Shown here: one piece after another, positions 15,458 to 22,638 of the stretch | Layout: each line of letters opens with the position of its first letter | How positions within the stretch are numbered: position 1 is the first letter of the stretch | DNA from: Tissierella creatinophila DSM 6911 | GTDB lineage: Bacteria; Bacillota; Clostridia; Tissierellales; Tissierellaceae | Direction of reading: 5' to 3' | Length of the DNA: 36,661 nucleotides | Assembly (NCBI RefSeq): GCF_001940565.1 | Contig: NZ_LTDM01000015.1 | Coordinates: 1 to 36,661, forward strand | Notes under the pieces: model-generated | What the model was told of the DNA's origin: nothing | What the model saw: the letters and a program-made list of their open reading frames with translations, nothing else | Databases searched by the model: none | Made by a program: the position numbers and the translations under genes

Positions 15458-15572
15458 AACCATTCCCCCTCCTATACATATTGTAAAAACACGCTATAAG
15501 TTAGTTAAATACTAATAGCTAAGTGTCTTTCGTAAACACGACTAAAGTAATATCTTAAAACACTGTTTTTAC

Positions 15573-15606
15573 TTATGTTATATACTATGTCATAACAGTG
15601 GATAAC
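15573..15606. promoter_or_regulatory. Operator-like dyad and DnaA-box-like site upstream of ftsK block
   Basis: A 23-bp imperfect dyad of the form TTATG-N2-ATA-N3-TAT-N2-CATAA lies at 15573-15595, suited to a dimeric XRE-type repressor. GTTATCCACT (minus strand, 15606-15597) matches the DnaA box TTATNCACA at 8 of 9 positions. Three GTAAA-containing half-sites (15483, 15532, and inverted at 15561-15572) lie nearby. The function of the stretch is inferred. Confidence 0.35.
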
Positions 15607-15630
15607 TTGCTTGTCCAAGTAGAGAAATTA

Positions 15631-15662
15631 AATAAAAAATACCTGGATCATTAGTCCAGGTA
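15631..15662 (-). terminator. Terminator after the XRE regulator gene
   Basis: On the minus strand TACCTGGA pairs with TCCAGGTA around a 7-base loop that contains the gene's stop codon, followed by six T. It separates the regulator transcript from the ftsK operon. Confidence 0.8.
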
Positions 15663-15845
15663 AAATACTTCTTCTAAATTTTTATTTAATTTTTTGGATA
15701 TATGTAAAGCTGTTTCTAAATTCGGTACAGTTCCATTTTCATATCTATTATATTGCCTATAATTCAATTCTAATATTTTTGCAAATTCTCCTTGTGTAGA
15801 CATATATTCTTTCATCCTTATCTCTTTTAATCTATTCTTAACCAT
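15651..15845 (-). CDS. XRE-family transcriptional regulator
   Basis: This 64-residue protein is almost entirely a Cro/C1-type helix-turn-helix domain: KNRLKEIRMKEYMSTQGEFA (first helices), ILELNYRQYNRYENG (recognition helix) and then the NLETALHISKKLNKNLEEVF helices. There is no dimerisation or cleavage domain, as in small Cro-like or plasmid-type regulators. I take ATG 15845 because GAGGAGGAA lies 6 bases upstream, so the longer open frame reaching 15914 would ignore it. It has its own terminator and lies between the lysis genes and the FtsK block. The dyad at 15573-15595 is a plausible target. Confidence 0.85.
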   Translation of the reverse strand: MVKNRLKEIRMKEYMSTQGEFAKILELNYRQYNRYENGTVPNLETALHISKKLNKNLEEVFYLD

Positions 15846-15913
15846 ACAATTCCTCCTCTTGTTAATATATTCTACACAGGAGAGGAAAATCCTTTGTTTA
15901 TTTAAAAAAGACA

Positions 15914-15948
15914 TAAAAAAAAGAGCTAAAACAATTAAGTCTTAGCTC
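15914..15948 (-). terminator. Terminator of the lysis operon
   Basis: On the minus strand GAGCTAAGAC pairs with GTTTTAGCTC (one G-T pair) around a 6-base loop, followed by eight T. It lies 8 bases after the holin stop, and marks the end of the late phage transcript. Confidence 0.85.
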
Positions 15949-15955
15949 CGAGTTT

Positions 15956-16312
15956 TTACTGATTAAATTTTAACATTTTCATATACTCATCTTCATATCC
16001 TAACAAATCCTTACCATCATTTAAATATTCTTTAAGATATTTTACACTATTTTCTATCATTATATCTAATTCTTTCTTAGTTATCAAAAACCTAATTATG
16101 GAAGGTAAGGCAAAGTATATTTCTTCTATAACCATTGCATACTTTAATTCTCCAGTTCCAGAGCCAAGTGTTTTTTCAGCTTGAACAACTAAGGATAATA
16201 CTACTTGATTTACAAACTCTTTCTTTCCGTTCTTATAAATAAAAAGTAGCCCTACTATGAATAATAGAACTACCAGGATTGAACTTAAATTTGTTTTTAT
16301 AAAATCTAACAT
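15956..16312 (-). CDS. Phage holin, LL-H family
   Basis: This 118-residue protein has one N-terminal membrane helix (about 10-27, SILVVLLFIVGLLFIY) followed by a cytoplasmic helical domain with the pattern FVNQVVLSLVVQAEKTLGSG typical of the LL-H type holins (PF09682). It would form the membrane lesion that triggers lysis. Its start overlaps the endolysin stop by one base (TAATG), and a terminator follows, so XhlA, endolysin and holin form one lysis cassette. Confidence 0.8.
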   Translation of the reverse strand: MLDFIKTNLSSILVVLLFIVGLLFIYKNGKKEFVNQVVLSLVVQAEKTLGSGTGELKYAMVIEEIYFALPSIIRFLITKKELDIMIENSVKYLKEYLNDGKDLLGYEDEYMKMLKFNQ

Positions 16313-17232
16313 TATATTACCTCCACATCATTTTTATTTACCCAAGAATTTATGTCTGAGATTAAAACTCTATCTTTATTTAATTGACTAACCTTATGAG
16401 TTTTATTTTTTACCCAACTTGGTATGTTTTGTCCTGTAGAATATTTGCTTCCTTTTATTTTTACAGTAGAACCTACAGTTAAAGTTTTAGTTGGTGAGGT
16501 TTGTCCTAAATCTTTAGTAAATACCCAAGACATTATTTCCTTTAATAAAACTCTATCTGATTTTACTTGTTGAACTGTATAAGCCTTATTTTTTATATGA
16601 GAAGGTATTGTTTGACCTGTAGCATACTTTATAGCACTATTTGATAGTATTACCTTGTCACCTACTTTTAAAGAGCTTATAAGTGTATTTACGGAAGGAT
16701 TTCTGTTAGGTGTTTCTGATACATAGGTAATATAAGTATCTTTAAACCAATGAGTGAACTTAGAACCTGAAACTACTTTTCCATTTTGTATTCTTCCTTT
16801 TCTCATTCCTATGGGAGCACCTACACATTCGATAAATTCTCCATTACCTATATATATTCCAGCATGGCCTTTCATCCATAAAATAAGTCCAGGTATGTTT
16901 GGAATATTTGAAATAGATCCCTTAATTTTAGCCGAATTAAAAGCTCCTTCTTGATTTCTATCTTGAGATGCTACATATTTAGCACTGCCTTTAGAATCCT
17001 TTGGCCATACAAAACCTTTCACTAGTCCATAGCAATCACTAACCATCTTTCCTTTAAATTTATTTAGATAGGCTTTATGCCTTGTATTATAAGCACCTAC
17101 TCCATAACCTTGGATCGTTTTAGACTTTAATAAGCTATCAGTTAAGACTTGTCCATATGTTCCTAGACAATATCCCCAGTTTTCTTTGAGTGCCTTTTCT
17201 ACAAACTTAACTAATTCTATATTTGTTTTCAA
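16312..17232 (-). CDS. Endolysin with NlpC/P60-type peptidase and two wall-binding repeats
   Basis: This 306-residue lysis enzyme cuts peptidoglycan peptides at the end of infection. The N-terminal domain (about 1-175) has the catalytic Cys67 in MVSDCYGLVKGF and His123 in KGHAGIYIG, the NlpC/P60 arrangement. The C-terminal part is two related units (about 185-243 and 248-306), each with VGD/VGS, YxTGQxIPSxxKNK and DRVLL/DRVLI followed by SWV. These are SH3-like wall-binding repeats. There is no signal peptide, so it depends on the adjacent holin for export. Confidence 0.88.
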   Translation of the reverse strand: MKTNIELVKFVEKALKENWGYCLGTYGQVLTDSLLKSKTIQGYGVGAYNTRHKAYLNKFKGKMVSDCYGLVKGFVWPKDSKGSAKYVASQDRNQEGAFNSAKIKGSISNIPNIPGLILWMKGHAGIYIGNGEFIECVGAPIGMRKGRIQNGKVVSGSKFTHWFKDTYITYVSETPNRNPSVNTLISSLKVGDKVILSNSAIKYATGQTIPSHIKNKAYTVQQVKSDRVLLKEIMSWVFTKDLGQTSPTKTLTVGSTVKIKGSKYSTGQNIPSWVKNKTHKVSQLNKDRVLISDINSWVNKNDVEVI

Positions 17233-17249
17233 AATTATTCATCCTTTCT

Positions 17250-17543
17250 TTAAAATACTTTTCCCATTACATAGCTAACAATAGCAGTTATTATCACCAT
17301 TACTATTTTTTCATATTTTTCTAAAGGTTTGTCTTTTAAAGTTGCTATCTCTTTTATCAATAGATCTATACTTTTTTGTAAAGACTTTATAGCATCTTGT
17401 AAGTGAGTAGTATCTTTCTTTTGTGCAACAATGTCATTTTCAATTATATCTATCCTACTAGAGAAACTATTCAATCTCTTCTCATTGATATCTAATCTTT
17501 CATCTATTCTTCTGTGTTTTTCTTTGCATAGTTTTTCATCCAT
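17250..17543 (-). CDS. xhlA: XhlA-type hemolysin/lysis accessory protein
   Basis: This 97-residue protein has a charged coiled coil (about 5-75, MDEKLCKEKHRRIDERLD onward) and a C-terminal membrane segment (about 80-95, IVMVIITAIVSYVMG). This is the layout of XhlA (PF10779), which associates with the membrane and helps the lysis enzyme in PBSX-like phages. It starts after AGGAGGTG and precedes the endolysin by 17 bases. A terminator-like hairpin lies just upstream, so the lysis cassette may be partly uncoupled from the tail operon. Confidence 0.85.
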   Translation of the reverse strand: MDEKLCKEKHRRIDERLDINEKRLNSFSSRIDIIENDIVAQKKDTTHLQDAIKSLQKSIDLLIKEIATLKDKPLEKYEKIVMVIITAIVSYVMGKVF

Positions 17544-17568
17544 GTCCCACCTCCTAAAAATTTGTATT

Positions 17569-17603
17569 AAAAAAGAACCTACTATTTAAGTAAGTTCTTT
17601 TTT
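17569..17603 (-). terminator. Terminator between the two-TM gene and the lysis cassette
   Basis: On the minus strand a 15-bp stem (AAAAAAGAACTTACT with AGTAGGTTCTTTTTT, one G-T pair) closes a 5-base loop and ends in T. It ends the transcript carrying the gene at 17644-18135. Confidence 0.8.
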
Positions 17604-17643
17604 ATATTTTATGATTTTATTTTGTTTAAAACCTTTTATACTC

Positions 17644-18135
17644 TTATTGATCTTCAAATTTAATACTATTAATTAAGGTATCAAAAAACACTGCTGTTGG
17701 ATGCATTTTAACGGTATGTCGGTATAGCCAATTGGCATAGAGTGCGAGTCCAGCAATAACTGCTATATTTAATACTATAGTTACTCCTAAAATGCTCTCA
17801 CTTTTTAAAAGCTTGGGCAATTCTATTAATGCGTTATATAAGCTAATAACAAGTCCAAAAAGTGCTAGAAGAATAGGAAGATGCTTTGAAGGATCATTCA
17901 TTTCTTCAAACTTTCTTGCTCTGGCTTTTACAAGTGCTTGTTGAGTGTTATTCATTCCTCTTAAACTTTCTATATTTTTGTTAATGTGTTCTATACTTAA
18001 TGTTGACTTCTCGAGAGATAATTTTTCCTCGATAAATCCTTGTAGTTCTTTATCTTCTTTCCTAGTTATTTCTATTAAATCATTAATAAAATTATCATTG
18101 TCCTCTAAAATGTTTAGTTGAGTTGAATCCGACAA
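17644..18135 (-). CDS. Two-TM membrane protein with helical cytoplasmic part, unknown
   Basis: This 163-residue protein has an acidic, probably coiled-coil N-terminal region of about 85 residues, then two membrane segments (about 89-108, LPILLALFGLVISLYNALI, and about 117-140, ILGVTIVLNIAVIAGLALYA), and a short tail. I start it at TTG 18135, 8 bases after GGAGGTG. The GTG at 18144 lies inside that ribosome site. It is not a normal tail or lysis protein, lies between the two modules, is followed by a strong terminator, and has a start codon inside an inverted repeat. This fits a regulated cargo gene. A two-TM effector or exclusion protein is a guess, as no family is recognised. Confidence 0.7.
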   Translation of the reverse strand: MSDSTQLNILEDNDNFINDLIEITRKEDKELQGFIEEKLSLEKSTLSIEHINKNIESLRGMNNTQQALVKARARKFEEMNDPSKHLPILLALFGLVISLYNALIELPKLLKSESILGVTIVLNIAVIAGLALYANWLYRHTVKMHPTAVFFDTLINSIKFEDQ

Positions 18136-18182
18136 TCTTATCACCTCCCTATCTATAATATCGGAAGAGATAAGATAAGATT
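18133..18182 (-). promoter_or_regulatory. Inverted repeat that would bury the TTG start codon
   Basis: On the minus-strand transcript AATCTTATC (18182-18174) is perfectly complementary to GATAAGATT (18142-18134), which spans the spacer and first two bases of the TTG start. A second shifted copy of the left arm lies at 18175-18169. The hairpin would hold the start codon paired with the Shine-Dalgarno sequence at its loop edge. The 40-base span also contains TATTAT, a possible -10. Confidence 0.45.
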
Positions 18183-18209
18183 AAGCATAAAAATACACCC
18201 TTCCAGGTG

Positions 18210-18356
18210 CTATTGTTCATCTAATACTTCGTATACCATCTCTTGCAAGTTAGAAAGCTTAGGTACTTGCTCTCTAGTATAAATTCCATCAACATTTTTA
18301 TCTGTCTTAACATTTCTAGCCCATATTTTTACTAAAGCACTTTCTTTTGTAAACAT
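18210..18356 (-). CDS. XkdX-like phage protein, 48 residues
   Basis: A short frame begins at ATG 18356, overlapping the previous stop by one base (TAATG). The product starts MFTKESALVKIWARNVKTDK and contains the G-x-Y-T-x-E-Q-V-P-x-L motif of XkdX-type proteins of PBSX-like phages, which sit after tail fibre genes. Family members are tiny and of unknown role. The position and motif make this a confident call despite its size. Confidence 0.75.
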   Translation of the reverse strand: MFTKESALVKIWARNVKTDKNVDGIYTREQVPKLSNLQEMVYEVLDEQ

Positions 18357-18694
18357 TACATCATTCCTCCTATTAAGTTAGTTAATTCCATTATTGCTTG
18401 TTCATTTTCTGCATCTTTTATAGCTTGTAATGTTGACATTTCAAGTAATGCGTTCTCTAGCTCTTGTATTTTTTGTTGTTGTATCTCTTCTGGGGCCTTT
18501 GGTATGTCTTCATATTCCCACCAAACTTCACCAGTCGATTTCCTGCACTTAAGTGTTGCCATTTTTCCTTCTAAAACATCTTTTTCAGGTAACATTACTA
18601 CAGCAATACCTTTAGCTTTATGCTCTTCTGTCAAAGATGTTTCATCATAAACTATGCTCGCATAGTTTTCAGGGTTTTCAAACAAATATATCAT
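18356..18694 (-). CDS. Phage tail-region protein, unknown (112 residues)
   Basis: This 112-residue acidic protein has an N-terminal mixed domain (MIYLFENPENYASIVYDE) and a block, MATLKCRKSTGEVWWEYEDIP (about 44-64), seen in small proteins encoded after tail fibres. The C-terminal 45 residues form a helical coiled coil. It starts 2 bases after the receptor-binding gene's stop and overlaps XkdX by one base. It may be a fibre-associated or assembly protein, but there is no firm family. Confidence 0.65.
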   Translation of the reverse strand: MIYLFENPENYASIVYDETSLTEEHKAKGIAVVMLPEKDVLEGKMATLKCRKSTGEVWWEYEDIPKAPEEIQQQKIQELENALLEMSTLQAIKDAENEQAIMELTNLIGGMM

Positions 18695-18696
18695 TT

Positions 18697-19659
18697 TTAA
18701 AGTCCTCCTTCAGTTTTTACATACCCTATAATTTGAAATACATTTTTATAGGCCCCCATGGTCTGCCCTATATATATAAAAGGATGTTTGCAGTGGATGT
18801 TTGTTGCATTTCTGTCACTCACACGTATATTCTTCACAACCACCTTGTTACTCCTTTTTATAATGACCAAGTTACCGCTTGAGCTGCCTTTGTCATTACC
18901 TACTATAAATATATAGTCTTCTTCACAAGCTAAATCCATTGAAGCAAGGGATCCCATTGGGGTCCAGGTTTCACTAATAAACGTATTTATATCTATTTCT
19001 ATAATTTGAGAGGAATAATTAAGTTCATTTAAAGCAACTAACTTACCTTTTGATAAAACCATTTTAGGGTCCCCACCTTCTAATACCCCACTTATTTTAA
19101 ACTGAACCCCTGTTACAGAATTAAAAGCTATCACACGTTGGTTAGACCATACATATATTATGTTACCTCCAATCAAGCAAAATACAGGTAGGTAAATGGG
19201 AATTTCTAGAGATAAAGTCATCGTAGATTTGTTTATTTTATAAACTTTGCCATCATTACGCCCAGCAGCATATATAAATTCTCCGTCTTGGTCTAGATTG
19301 ACAAAGTGTTCATTCGTAGCGTGGGTAAATGTAGCAACTGTACTCAGCCCATTCTTATCTATTTTCACAATATACCTTTTTTGGCTAAATTGATAGTATA
19401 CATAAATATACCTATCATCTACAAGCAACCCCACTACGCTAGTTCCTGAAGGGAAAGATATTTCTGCTTCTTTGGATAAGTTCATACTATCTGCGATTAT
19501 AACCTTGCCTGAAAGGACATAATACAGCTTGCCACCATTTGTTGTTATAAATTGGCCCAAAGCGTTGTTGTTATATAACTCTACACTATTAGCCATAACA
19601 GGGGTATAATACTTACCATCATGCCCCAAAGTACTACCCATATAAATTTTATTGTTCAT
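18697..19659 (-). CDS. Tail fibre or receptor-binding protein, beta-propeller-like
   Basis: This 320-residue protein has at least six repeats of about 40-45 residues with the pattern of propeller blades: short beta strands ending in hydrophobic-Asp/Asn-Gly turns, such as YYVLSGKVIIADSMN, YIVKIDKNGLSTV, AAGRNDGKVYKINKS and QIIEIDINTF. There are no membrane segments or enzyme motifs. It lies at the distal end of the tail operon after the baseplate protein, directly abutting it (TAA then ATG), which fits a receptor-binding role. The fold is inferred from the repeat pattern and the role from position. Confidence 0.65.
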   Translation of the reverse strand: MNNKIYMGSTLGHDGKYYTPVMANSVELYNNNALGQFITTNGGKLYYVLSGKVIIADSMNLSKEAEISFPSGTSVVGLLVDDRYIYVYYQFSQKRYIVKIDKNGLSTVATFTHATNEHFVNLDQDGEFIYAAGRNDGKVYKINKSTMTLSLEIPIYLPVFCLIGGNIIYVWSNQRVIAFNSVTGVQFKISGVLEGGDPKMVLSKGKLVALNELNYSSQIIEIDINTFISETWTPMGSLASMDLACEEDYIFIVGNDKGSSSGNLVIIKRSNKVVVKNIRVSDRNATNIHCKHPFIYIGQTMGAYKNVFQIIGYVKTEGGL

Positions 19660-20637
19660 TTATTCCGCCACCTTTTCTAAATATACCATACCATTTTCTA
19701 TACCCCATTTGTAGTTATCTCCTGTAGAGTCGTCAGCTATATAAGGTTTTGGTATATCCGATAACCTAATGTGGCCATAGCTATTTTGTGTTGCTTTTTT
19801 TATTTCATGATTAGCTAACCCTTCTTCTACAACTACCAACTCTGTTTTATTTGCTTTAGTGCTTTGCAACTCTATGATTTGCGCCGTTAAGTTTGCCGCT
19901 ATATCACCTTCCAGTTGCCCTTTAATATTGTCAAACCAATTTGTAAATTCATTGCCCCAGTTAGTAGTATTATTACTAAACCAATTATTAAACCTATTAG
20001 TAAACTCATTTACATTTGTTGTATACCATAAATCAAAGGCATCTTTCTTTTCTTGAGTCCATATAGCTATATCTGCATCATAATTAGCCTTAGTTTGCTT
20101 GTACCAGCTTTCAAATTGATTAAAAATAGCTGTTGGGTCTACTTGATCTACTACTCCATGGACTATTCCGCAAAGTCCTTTGTTAAGTCTCAAATCAGTA
20201 ATATTAGCTTGAGTAATGCTCATTATACCTTTATTGATTGCTATGTCTGCCAAGGCTAATTCATAAGCATCAGCATCTCTTTTCAGTGCAGGAGCTATAG
20301 GACTGCTTGCAAATGTTCCTTGTTTAACTAATACCTTTATTTCTCTATCTACAGTATCGTGCCTTAATACAATCCTATCAATCCGATTCAAAACTCCATC
20401 AGCAGGATTTATATTTAAAATATAGTCATCATCATTAAATAAAATATAACCGTTCATCCAAGCCTTGCCTGCTTTTACTGTAACTGTCATATCATTATTA
20501 GCTGTTACTTGCAAATTATTTGAAGGGTTAGGGAATACTCCGTTCCCGATAAAACTAGCAAAATATCTAGCGAAAAAGCCTGCTTTATATTTTCTGTCCC
20601 CGTTTACCGACATAAAAAAACCACTTGTTAAAGCCAT
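19660..20637 (-). CDS. Baseplate or tail-tip structural protein
   Basis: This 325-residue protein has an N-terminal beta-rich domain (about 1-150) with SGFFMSVNGDRKYKAGFFAR and the motif GxAWxNGY, common in baseplate and upper-tail proteins of Firmicutes phages. A long helical middle rich in Trp/Phe/Asn (about 170-250, FxxWFxN repeats) follows, then a C-terminal TSTKANKTEL-like coiled segment and a small YGHIRLSD-type fibre domain (about 290-325). The start overlaps the preceding stop by one base. It probably carries the receptor-binding protein encoded next. Confidence 0.7.
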   Translation of the reverse strand: MALTSGFFMSVNGDRKYKAGFFARYFASFIGNGVFPNPSNNLQVTANNDMTVTVKAGKAWMNGYILFNDDDYILNINPADGVLNRIDRIVLRHDTVDREIKVLVKQGTFASSPIAPALKRDADAYELALADIAINKGIMSITQANITDLRLNKGLCGIVHGVVDQVDPTAIFNQFESWYKQTKANYDADIAIWTQEKKDAFDLWYTTNVNEFTNRFNNWFSNNTTNWGNEFTNWFDNIKGQLEGDIAANLTAQIIELQSTKANKTELVVVEEGLANHEIKKATQNSYGHIRLSDIPKPYIADDSTGDNYKWGIENGMVYLEKVAE

Positions 20638-21740
20638 TATCTCACCTCTCTTTTAATCTTATCTATTAAAGTAGGGATATTGTTTCCAAATACTATATTT
20701 ATTTCTAGTCCCTTTTCTTCATATACTTCTTCTATTTCTGTTATCCTTGTATCTATTGTAATTCGCCATTTTTTACTTGTAATAGTAACTCTATCTCCTA
20801 AATCAAAATCTTTTTTATACTCTAAGTTGCTTTTTAAATTTATTTTACTATCAAAGGTTTCTATTTTTTTATGTTCATCTAATTTAGATAATCCTCTATC
20901 GTTTAAAATCTTTCTATATTCGGCTATAGGGATAGGTACCTCATTATCATTAACTGTCTTTGTAGACTGTAAATCTCTTGCATCTACATATAATTCATAT
21001 CTATCTAGTCCTTGTCCTACTTCAATAAATACTTTTTCTCTTTGCTCCCCTTCGCCTTCTCCAGCTATTAAAGCTGTATTTCTGTATTCTATATCACTAT
21101 CTGTATACTCTTGTTCTAGTATATTCTCAAATTCTTCAGAAAATATAGCAGGTGCATTTATGTTTTGCCCTGCCGTTCTATCTACACTTTTGTAGATGTC
21201 GAATATTAACTTTTTATTTTTATAATTAAATAATGTTCTTATTCCTAATTCATTTACTTCCGATATATCCTCTATAGTTTCTAAGACATTCTTGTAACTA
21301 ACTTGCATGTCCAGGCTACCTAAATAGTTTTTAAGCTCTCCTAATACAAGTAAAGGGATTTTCCTATCTGCTTTAGAGGGATTGATACAGTTGTCATTTA
21401 CAATCTCTCTAATAGCCATTTCAGGGGGACTAGATATATTCTTTCTATCCCATACTATTCTTCGACCTATATAGTTAGTTAAAAATTTACCTTTAATAAC
21501 TAATATCTCTTTCCCTGTTTCGTCTTGATGTAAATTTCTATATTGAATATATCCTGCCTCTTTATCTCCCTTTTTCCATACTATATTGCCCTTCTTTAGT
21601 ATATTAAGGTTTTCCATAGATAAATTACAATGTAGTTCAAACTCCCCACACTTACAATATCTCCTAGTCCATATAAAACTAAAGTAATCCTCTATTACAC
21701 CTTTAAAATTTAACTCCCTATCAAATATATATAGTTCCAT
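20637..21740 (-). CDS. Siphovirus Gp37-like tail protein
   Basis: This 367-residue protein resembles the siphovirus ReqiPepy6 Gp37-like family (PF14594). The N-terminal half matches the hub-type tail protein pattern, MELYIFDRELNFKGVIEDYF and then WTRRYCKCGEFELHC, and a C-terminal region contains DLGDRVTITSKKW (about 317-329). Such proteins form the tail-tip hub, and in some phages carry a peptidoglycan-cutting extension. No extension is seen here. The start has GGGGGTG about 6 bases upstream, within the end of the distal tail gene. Confidence 0.8.
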   Translation of the reverse strand: MELYIFDRELNFKGVIEDYFSFIWTRRYCKCGEFELHCNLSMENLNILKKGNIVWKKGDKEAGYIQYRNLHQDETGKEILVIKGKFLTNYIGRRIVWDRKNISSPPEMAIREIVNDNCINPSKADRKIPLLVLGELKNYLGSLDMQVSYKNVLETIEDISEVNELGIRTLFNYKNKKLIFDIYKSVDRTAGQNINAPAIFSEEFENILEQEYTDSDIEYRNTALIAGEGEGEQREKVFIEVGQGLDRYELYVDARDLQSTKTVNDNEVPIPIAEYRKILNDRGLSKLDEHKKIETFDSKINLKSNLEYKKDFDLGDRVTITSKKWRITIDTRITEIEEVYEEKGLEINIVFGNNIPTLIDKIKREVR

Positions 21741-21741
21741 A

Positions 21742-22626
21742 CTACACCCCCAAATATTGTGGGCTATGGTATATGTCCACTTCCAAATTGTCTAGTCCTG
21801 TTTCTGCATCATATCTAAATAAATTATCTCCTGGATCTAATTTGAGGAAGGTAGAATCTAAATCTATCCAGTTAAAAGCATTGGATGTGATATTGTTTTT
21901 AATTAGATTCACTCTTTTATTTTGAAAGTGAGTAGTAACTGTTATTATTTCCCCAGCTTCCATAGTCTTGTTTATTTTGAAATATTCTCTAGTGTTTACA
22001 TTAAATAAACTAGGATTAGTAAGAGTTGCTAAGGCTCTAAATTTAATTGTCATGCCGCTTTTAACTGCTCCTTGATTAAATATGTTTACTATCAAACTAG
22101 GCTCTCTATAGCCCATTTCTATACCTTCTTCTGCTATCTCAAGAGCAAATTCAAAAGCAGGTTGCCATATTGCTATTTCTTCTTTACTTTCTTCTGCATC
22201 AGTAAAAAATGGGTTAGGACAATAAAGGTCTATGTTAAATAATTGTCTTTTAAAGGATGTATCTTTCTTTTGAAATATAGGAGCTTTTTCAACTTTACAT
22301 CTTATTTGTCTTTTTATATCCCCATATTCATAAATAAGAGTACCTTCCATTTTAGGGTTAAAAACTTGTATTAACTTAGCTCTATATTTTGCCGATTCAA
22401 CTTTGTCATTTGCTTTTATTATTCCTAATATTTGTAGAGATCTTCCCTGCAAAGATTCACCCGTTACTGAAAACCCATCTTGATTTGGAGATTTTATCCT
22501 GTGTATTTCAGAATCTAATCCATCTGCTCCAGTAAATTCTTGCAAGAAGAAAGGAAAGGAATATGTTATTTCTATTGAATTTCCAGCAGCGTTTTTATAT
22601 ATAATTTTTTCATGTATTGTATCCAT
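21742..22626 (-). CDS. Distal tail (Dit-type) protein
   Basis: This 294-residue protein has the Dit/phage tail family pattern. An N-terminal domain contains IHRIKSPNQDGFSVTGESLQ (about 41-60) and then a beta-rich core with YCPNPFFTDAEE (about 150-161), typical of tail proteins that cap the tube. A C-terminal galectin-like domain follows (about 180-294). It forms a hexamer joining the tail tube to the tip complex. The start has AGGAGG and lies 12 bases after the tape measure gene. Confidence 0.85.
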   Translation of the reverse strand: MDTIHEKIIYKNAAGNSIEITYSFPFFLQEFTGADGLDSEIHRIKSPNQDGFSVTGESLQGRSLQILGIIKANDKVESAKYRAKLIQVFNPKMEGTLIYEYGDIKRQIRCKVEKAPIFQKKDTSFKRQLFNIDLYCPNPFFTDAEESKEEIAIWQPAFEFALEIAEEGIEMGYREPSLIVNIFNQGAVKSGMTIKFRALATLTNPSLFNVNTREYFKINKTMEAGEIITVTTHFQNKRVNLIKNNITSNAFNWIDLDSTFLKLDPGDNLFRYDAETGLDNLEVDIYHSPQYLGV

Positions 22627-22638
22627 AGCCCTTTCCTC

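Noticed and set aside
18697..19659. Receptor-binding gene as a recent GC-shifted swap
   Set aside because: Base composition counted on sample lines was only slightly above neighbours (about 35% against 33%).
20680..21195. 171-codon plus-strand frame
   Set aside because: It is antisense to the Gp37-like tail gene, Ser/Leu-rich as such shadows are, and has no ribosome site.
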